A DNA stretch of 64,000 nucleotides from Erysipelothrix sp. GTDB lineage: Bacteria; Bacillota_I; Bacilli_A; Erysipelotrichales; Erysipelotrichaceae. The notes under the pieces were generated by a model. That model had not been told where the DNA came from. It ran no database searches and worked only from the letters and a program-made list of their open reading frames with translations. This document shows positions 60,853 through 64,000 of the stretch, piece by piece (within the stretch, counting starts at the first letter, position 1; each line of letters opens with the position of its first letter). The translations under genes and the position numbers were made by a program. The DNA lies in NCBI GenBank assembly GCA_018335655.1, contig JAGXRX010000007.1, forward strand, positions 1-64,000. The letters are read 5' to 3'.

Positions 60853-61983
60853 ATGAAAATTATACAAGAAGCTTACACCTACGATGATGTTTTACTTGTT
60901 CCAGCCTATTCGAGTATTACTCCAGCCTTTGTAAATCCTCGATTACGATGGAATGAGCATATTGAAATGCATGCACCTATTTTTGCTGCGGCAATGGATA
61001 GTGTGAGTGAAGAAACGATGGCTATTGCTCTCGCAATTGCTGGTGGCATTGCATTCATTCATAAAAACATGAGTATTGATGATCAAGCTTCTATGGTTAG
61101 AAGTGTTAAAGCAGTTAATGTCAGCTTTGAAGAGCATCCTCATGCTTGCGTAAATCAACATAATAAACTTGCAGTTGGAATTGCAGTCGGTGTAGGAGAA
61201 GACACAATCAAGCGTGTTATCGCTTGTGTTGAAGCAGGTGCTGATTTAGTGAGTGTTGATTCAGCCCATGGCCACTCATTAGGAGTCATTGAAACGATTA
61301 AGGCAATCAAAGCTCTTTATCCTACAATTGAACTCGTTGGTGGTAATATCGTCTCATATGAGGCTGCAATTGCCTTAAAAGAAGCAGGTTGCACTGCAGT
61401 TAAGGTAGGTGTTGGTCCAGGTTCTATTTGCACAACACGCGTAGTAGCAGGGGTTGGGGTTCCTCAACTAAGTGCTGTCATGAATGTAGTCGAAGCATTA
61501 AAAGGAAGTGGTGTTAAAGTTATTGCGGATGGTGGAATTAAATACTCTGGAGATATTGTGAAAGCCATTGGAGCTGGAGCTGATGCTGTGATGTTAGGTT
61601 CACTTCTTGCAGGTTGTGATGAAACACCTGGTGAGTTCATTCAAGTGGGTGAGAAACTCATGAAGAGCTATGTAGGTATGGGCTCACTTAAAGCTATGAA
61701 AAAGGGAAGTAGTGATCGCTACTTTCAAGGTGGTGTTAAGGATTTAAATAAATTAGTTCCAGAAGGAGTCGAATCACTTGTCCCTGCAAAAGGTCCTGTA
61801 AGTGACGTTATTTATCAAATGATGGGTGGACTTCGCTCTGGTATGGGATATTGTGGTTGTGCTGATTTAAGTGAGTTAAAAGAGAAAGCACAGTTTGTCC
61901 GTATTACGAATGCTGGACTTGTAGAATCACATCCTCACGATGTTTTAATCGCAAAGGAGGCTCCAAATTACCGTGGCCGATAA
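60853..61983 (+). CDS. guaB: IMP dehydrogenase lacking the CBS domain
   Basis: The 376-residue protein is about 110 residues shorter than usual IMPDH (about 490). The barrel is complete: [44 protein letters not shown] with catalytic Cys193, [11 protein letters not shown] and the flap SSDRYFQGG. The stretch that would hold the two CBS repeats is replaced by a direct link near residue 95 ([19 protein letters not shown]). It oxidises IMP to XMP. Without CBS it should escape ATP/GTP control. It overlaps guaA by 11 bases. GMP reductase is unlikely given guaA. Confidence 0.92.
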   Translation: MKIIQEAYTYDDVLLVPAYSSITPAFVNPRLRWNEHIEMHAPIFAAAMDSVSEETMAIALAIAGGIAFIHKNMSIDDQASMVRSVKAVNVSFEEHPHACVNQHNKLAVGIAVGVGEDTIKRVIACVEAGADLVSVDSAHGHSLGVIETIKAIKALYPTIELVGGNIVSYEAAIALKEAGCTAVKVGVGPGSICTTRVVAGVGVPQLSAVMNVVEALKGSGVKVIADGGIKYSGDIVKAIGAGADAVMLGSLLAGCDETPGEFIQVGEKLMKSYVGMGSLKAMKKGSSDRYFQGGVKDLNKLVPEGVESLVPAKGPVSDVIYQMMGGLRSGMGYCGCADLSELKEKAQFVRITNAGLVESHPHDVLIAKEAPNYRGR

Positions 61984-63502
61984 AATATTAGTCTGTGACT
62001 TTGGAAGTCAAACCAACCGTTTAATTGCACGTCGTATTATTGAGATGGGTGTGAAGTGCGAACTCATTGATCATGAAAATATTGCGTCTCACTTAGAAGA
62101 TAGTGATGTGAAAGGGATTATCTTTTCAGGTGGACCTCATTCTGTTTATGAAAAAGGTGCCATGATGATTGATCCCGTTGTATATGAAAGTGGCTTACCA
62201 ATCCTTGGTATTTGCTATGGTATGCAAATGATGACATTCCAACAAGGTGGAGTTGTTAAAGCTGGACATAGTAAGGAATATGGTAAGACTGCGATGACAT
62301 TAATTGAATCATCACGACTTACTCAAGGTATGAGTTTAGGAACTCAAGTGTGGATGTCTCATGGAGATCATGTAAGTGTTTTAGCACCTGGATTTAAGGC
62401 AAAAGCTTATAGTTATAATACACCGTTTGCTCTCATTGAACATGAAACTAAACCTTGGTATGGGGTACAGTTTCATCCTGAAGTGACTCATACTCTTGAA
62501 GGATTAGTATTACTAAAAAACTTTGTGTTTGAGATAGCTAAGGTCAGTCAATTATGGCGTGCTCAAGACTTTATTGAAGAAGAAGTAGCACGTATACGAG
62601 ACGAAGTAAAAGATAAGAAAGTATTGTGTGCACTGTCTGGAGGAGTTGACTCCTCAGTGACTGCAACCTTACTTCATAAAGCAATCGGTGATCAATGTAC
62701 GTTCATGTTTATTGATCATGGATGTATGCGTCATGAAGAAGGTGCATGGATTAAGAAAACATTTATTGATGAGCGTGGGTTTAATCTTGTGATGATTAAT
62801 GCTAAGAAGCGTTTCTTTGATGCTTTAAAAGGAGTTATTGAACCTGAGCAAAAACGTAAGGTTATTGGAAACATGTTTATTCGTGTCTTTGAAGAAGAAT
62901 CAGCAAAGTTAGGTGATTTTGCGTTTCTTGCGCAAGGAACTTTATATACCGATGTCATTGAATCTGGTACAAAGACAGCTCAAACTATTAAGTCACATCA
63001 TAATGTTGGTGGACTTCCAGAAGATATGAAATTTAAAGTCATTGAACCTTTAAAAACACTTTTCAAAGATGAAGCAAGACAAGTTGGACTTGAGCTTGGA
63101 CTTCCATATGAACTTGTCTATCGCCAACCATTTCCAGGACCTGGATTATCCATTCGTGTTATGGGAGAGGTGAATGAAGAGAGTGTTCGAATTGTAAGAG
63201 AAAGTGATAGGATCTTTAAAGAAGAACTTATTGCCTTTGATCTATACGATAAAATTTGGCAATCTTTCAGTGTGAATACCAATGTTCGCAGTGTTGGTGT
63301 CATGGGAGATCAAAGAACATATGGAGTCATGGTATCCCTTCGTGCGATTACATCCCTTGATGGAATGAGCGCGGATGTTGCTCATATACCAATGGATTGT
63401 TTACTTCAAGTATCTAATCGTATTGTGAATGAAGTGGCTGGAGTGAATCGAGTCACGTATGATATTACGTCTAAACCACCCGCAACCATAGAGTGGGAGT
63501 AG
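61973..63502 (+). CDS. guaA: GMP synthase (glutamine-hydrolysing)
   Basis: The 509-residue protein has the glutaminase domain (GICYGMQMM nucleophile Cys, GVQFHPEVTHT His/Glu), the ATP-pyrophosphatase loop (LSGGVDSSVTATLL) and the C-terminal dimer domain (YRQPFPGPGLSIRVMGE, ending KPPATIEWE). The GTG start overlaps guaB; GGAGG lies 12 bases upstream. It converts XMP to GMP. Confidence 0.96.
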   Translation: MADKILVCDFGSQTNRLIARRIIEMGVKCELIDHENIASHLEDSDVKGIIFSGGPHSVYEKGAMMIDPVVYESGLPILGICYGMQMMTFQQGGVVKAGHSKEYGKTAMTLIESSRLTQGMSLGTQVWMSHGDHVSVLAPGFKAKAYSYNTPFALIEHETKPWYGVQFHPEVTHTLEGLVLLKNFVFEIAKVSQLWRAQDFIEEEVARIRDEVKDKKVLCALSGGVDSSVTATLLHKAIGDQCTFMFIDHGCMRHEEGAWIKKTFIDERGFNLVMINAKKRFFDALKGVIEPEQKRKVIGNMFIRVFEEESAKLGDFAFLAQGTLYTDVIESGTKTAQTIKSHHNVGGLPEDMKFKVIEPLKTLFKDEARQVGLELGLPYELVYRQPFPGPGLSIRVMGEVNEESVRIVRESDRIFKEELIAFDLYDKIWQSFSVNTNVRSVGVMGDQRTYGVMVSLRAITSLDGMSADVAHIPMDCLLQVSNRIVNEVAGVNRVTYDITSKPPATIEWE

Positions 63503-63537
63503 TTTAAGAAAGTCTATATCAAATAAAACTAGAAATC

Positions 63538-63580
63538 AGAGCTATAGTTTTAAATCCAATAAACTAATGCTCTTTTTTTC
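63538..63580 (+). terminator. Intrinsic terminator after guaA
   Basis: AGAGC pairs with GCTCT, with an inner TAGTTT/AAACTA pairing, and a run of seven T follows. Confidence 0.8.
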
Positions 63581-63721
63581 TGAATGTTTGAAACATTCAT
63601 AAAGTGATCAAACCAAAATGATTTTCTTGAATAATTACGGATTACTTTAATACAACAAAAAGTTTTTATAAAGTTTAGTTTGTTTATGTTATACTAATCA
63701 AATGTCAAAAGGAGTGCTTAA

Positions 63722-64000
63722 ATGATTGAAGTAAGAGATATAACGATGCAATTTGATTCTCGTGTTCTTTATGAACATGTTAATTTGAAATTTACAGATG
63801 GGAATTGTTATGGATTAATTGGTGCCAATGGGGCTGGTAAATCTACTTTTTTAAGAATACTTAGTAAGGATTTAGAACCTGATTCAGGTCAGGTGGTTAT
63901 TCCTGAAAACGAAACATTATATATGTTGAAGCAAGATCAATTTGCTTATGATGAATTTACAGTTCTAAATACAGTGATGATGGGTCATGAAGCACTCTAT
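63722..64000 (+). CDS. ABC-F family ATPase, 5' part only
   Basis: The frame opens at an ATG at 63722 after AAAAGGAG and runs off the end of the window (93 residues). It shows an A-loop-type aromatic/phe region (DITMQFDSRVLYEHVNL), Walker A GANGAGKST and the Q-loop-like LKQDQFAYDEFTV. There is no membrane segment. The pattern is that of ABC-F translation factors or resistance proteins (EttA/YbiT group). Which subgroup cannot be told from this portion. Confidence 0.85.
   Translation, partial: MIEVRDITMQFDSRVLYEHVNLKFTDGNCYGLIGANGAGKSTFLRILSKDLEPDSGQVVIPENETLYMLKQDQFAYDEFTVLNTVMMGHEALY

Noticed and set aside
1-64000. Mollicute code in which TGA encodes Trp
   Set aside because: TGA ends many genes at the expected length (for example the gene ending at 10013), and Trp in conserved motifs is TGG.

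Overview
The window is 64 kb of AT-rich DNA that uses the standard genetic code (TGA is a stop throughout). It has Gram-positive Shine-Dalgarno sites (AGGAGG/AAGGAG), TTGACA/TATAAT-type promoters and many short hairpin-plus-U-tract terminators. Gene content and style point to a low-GC Bacillota or a walled relative near the Mollicutes (Erysipelotrichia or Izemoplasma/Haloplasma-like). The evidence is an AzgA purine permease behind a guanine aptamer, ABC-F, HflX, baeRF, DUF1538/P-II-like and DUF4256 genes, and E. coli-type SpeD beside SpeA/SpeB. I cannot name the species. No tRNA, rRNA, CRISPR array or intact transposon was seen.

Layout. 1-0.8 kb: start of a MATE exporter on the minus strand. 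1.2-4.4 kb: sensory block with a CarH-like B12-binding photoreceptor lacking a DNA-binding domain, overlapping a diguanylate cyclase, then a PAS-GGDEF protein. 4.7-8.3 kb: copper/silver defence (CopB ATPase plus multicopper oxidase). 8.4-21.9 kb: mostly single accessory genes: SGNH hydrolase, Imm5-like protein, acetyltransferase, monooxygenase, AI-2E permease, an extracytosolic FMN-binding protein, membrane proteins with an HTH regulator, an RnfD-like subunit, a sugar-receptor-like GGDEF fusion, flavodoxin, AlkD and a glycosyltransferase. 22-29.9 kb: baeRF protein, DUF1538/P-II-like transport pair, DUF1003 protein, a fluoride riboswitch driving a cation/proton antiporter, macro-domain and vWA proteins, and a lipoprotein. 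30.2-36.8 kb: membrane GGDEF, ChrA, APH-like kinase and a tightly packed run of small enzymes.

36.9-44.1 kb: polyamine/SAM operon speD-speA-speE-speB-metK, followed by a second MATE exporter and a GNAT. It is preceded by a roughly 250-nt structured leader that ends in a terminator with competing antiterminator pairing; I do not recognise the aptamer. 44.1-51.4 kb: methyltransferase, thioredoxin, a 23-bp inverted repeat that looks like a bidirectional terminator split by a 0.63-kb cassette, threonine catabolism (tdh-kbl), a thioredoxin reductase/disulfide oxidoreductase pair, and a RAYT-family protein that has lost its HUH motif. 51.5-64 kb: HflX, Cys-rich Crp/Fnr regulator, class II CPD photolyase, a large HTH protein with tandem palindromic operators facing a candidate small RNA, exonuclease, RlmD-type methyltransferase, guanine riboswitch-pbuG, CBS-less guaB, guaA, and the start of an ABC-F gene.

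How the parts work together. Four diguanylate cyclases are present with different inputs (B12/light, PAS, sugar-receptor-like, membrane), and no EAL or HD-GYP phosphodiesterase is in view. The B12 photoreceptor and the photolyase suggest exposure to light. The polyamine operon makes putrescine from arginine via agmatine and combines it with decarboxylated SAM from SpeD; metK supplies the SAM. Three structured leaders (fluoride, guanine and the unrecognised speD leader) end in intrinsic terminators, so transcription attenuation is common here. The strongest candidates for something new are the speD leader RNA, the B12 photoreceptor-cyclase pair, and the HTH protein/palindrome/small-RNA locus at 55-56.7 kb.
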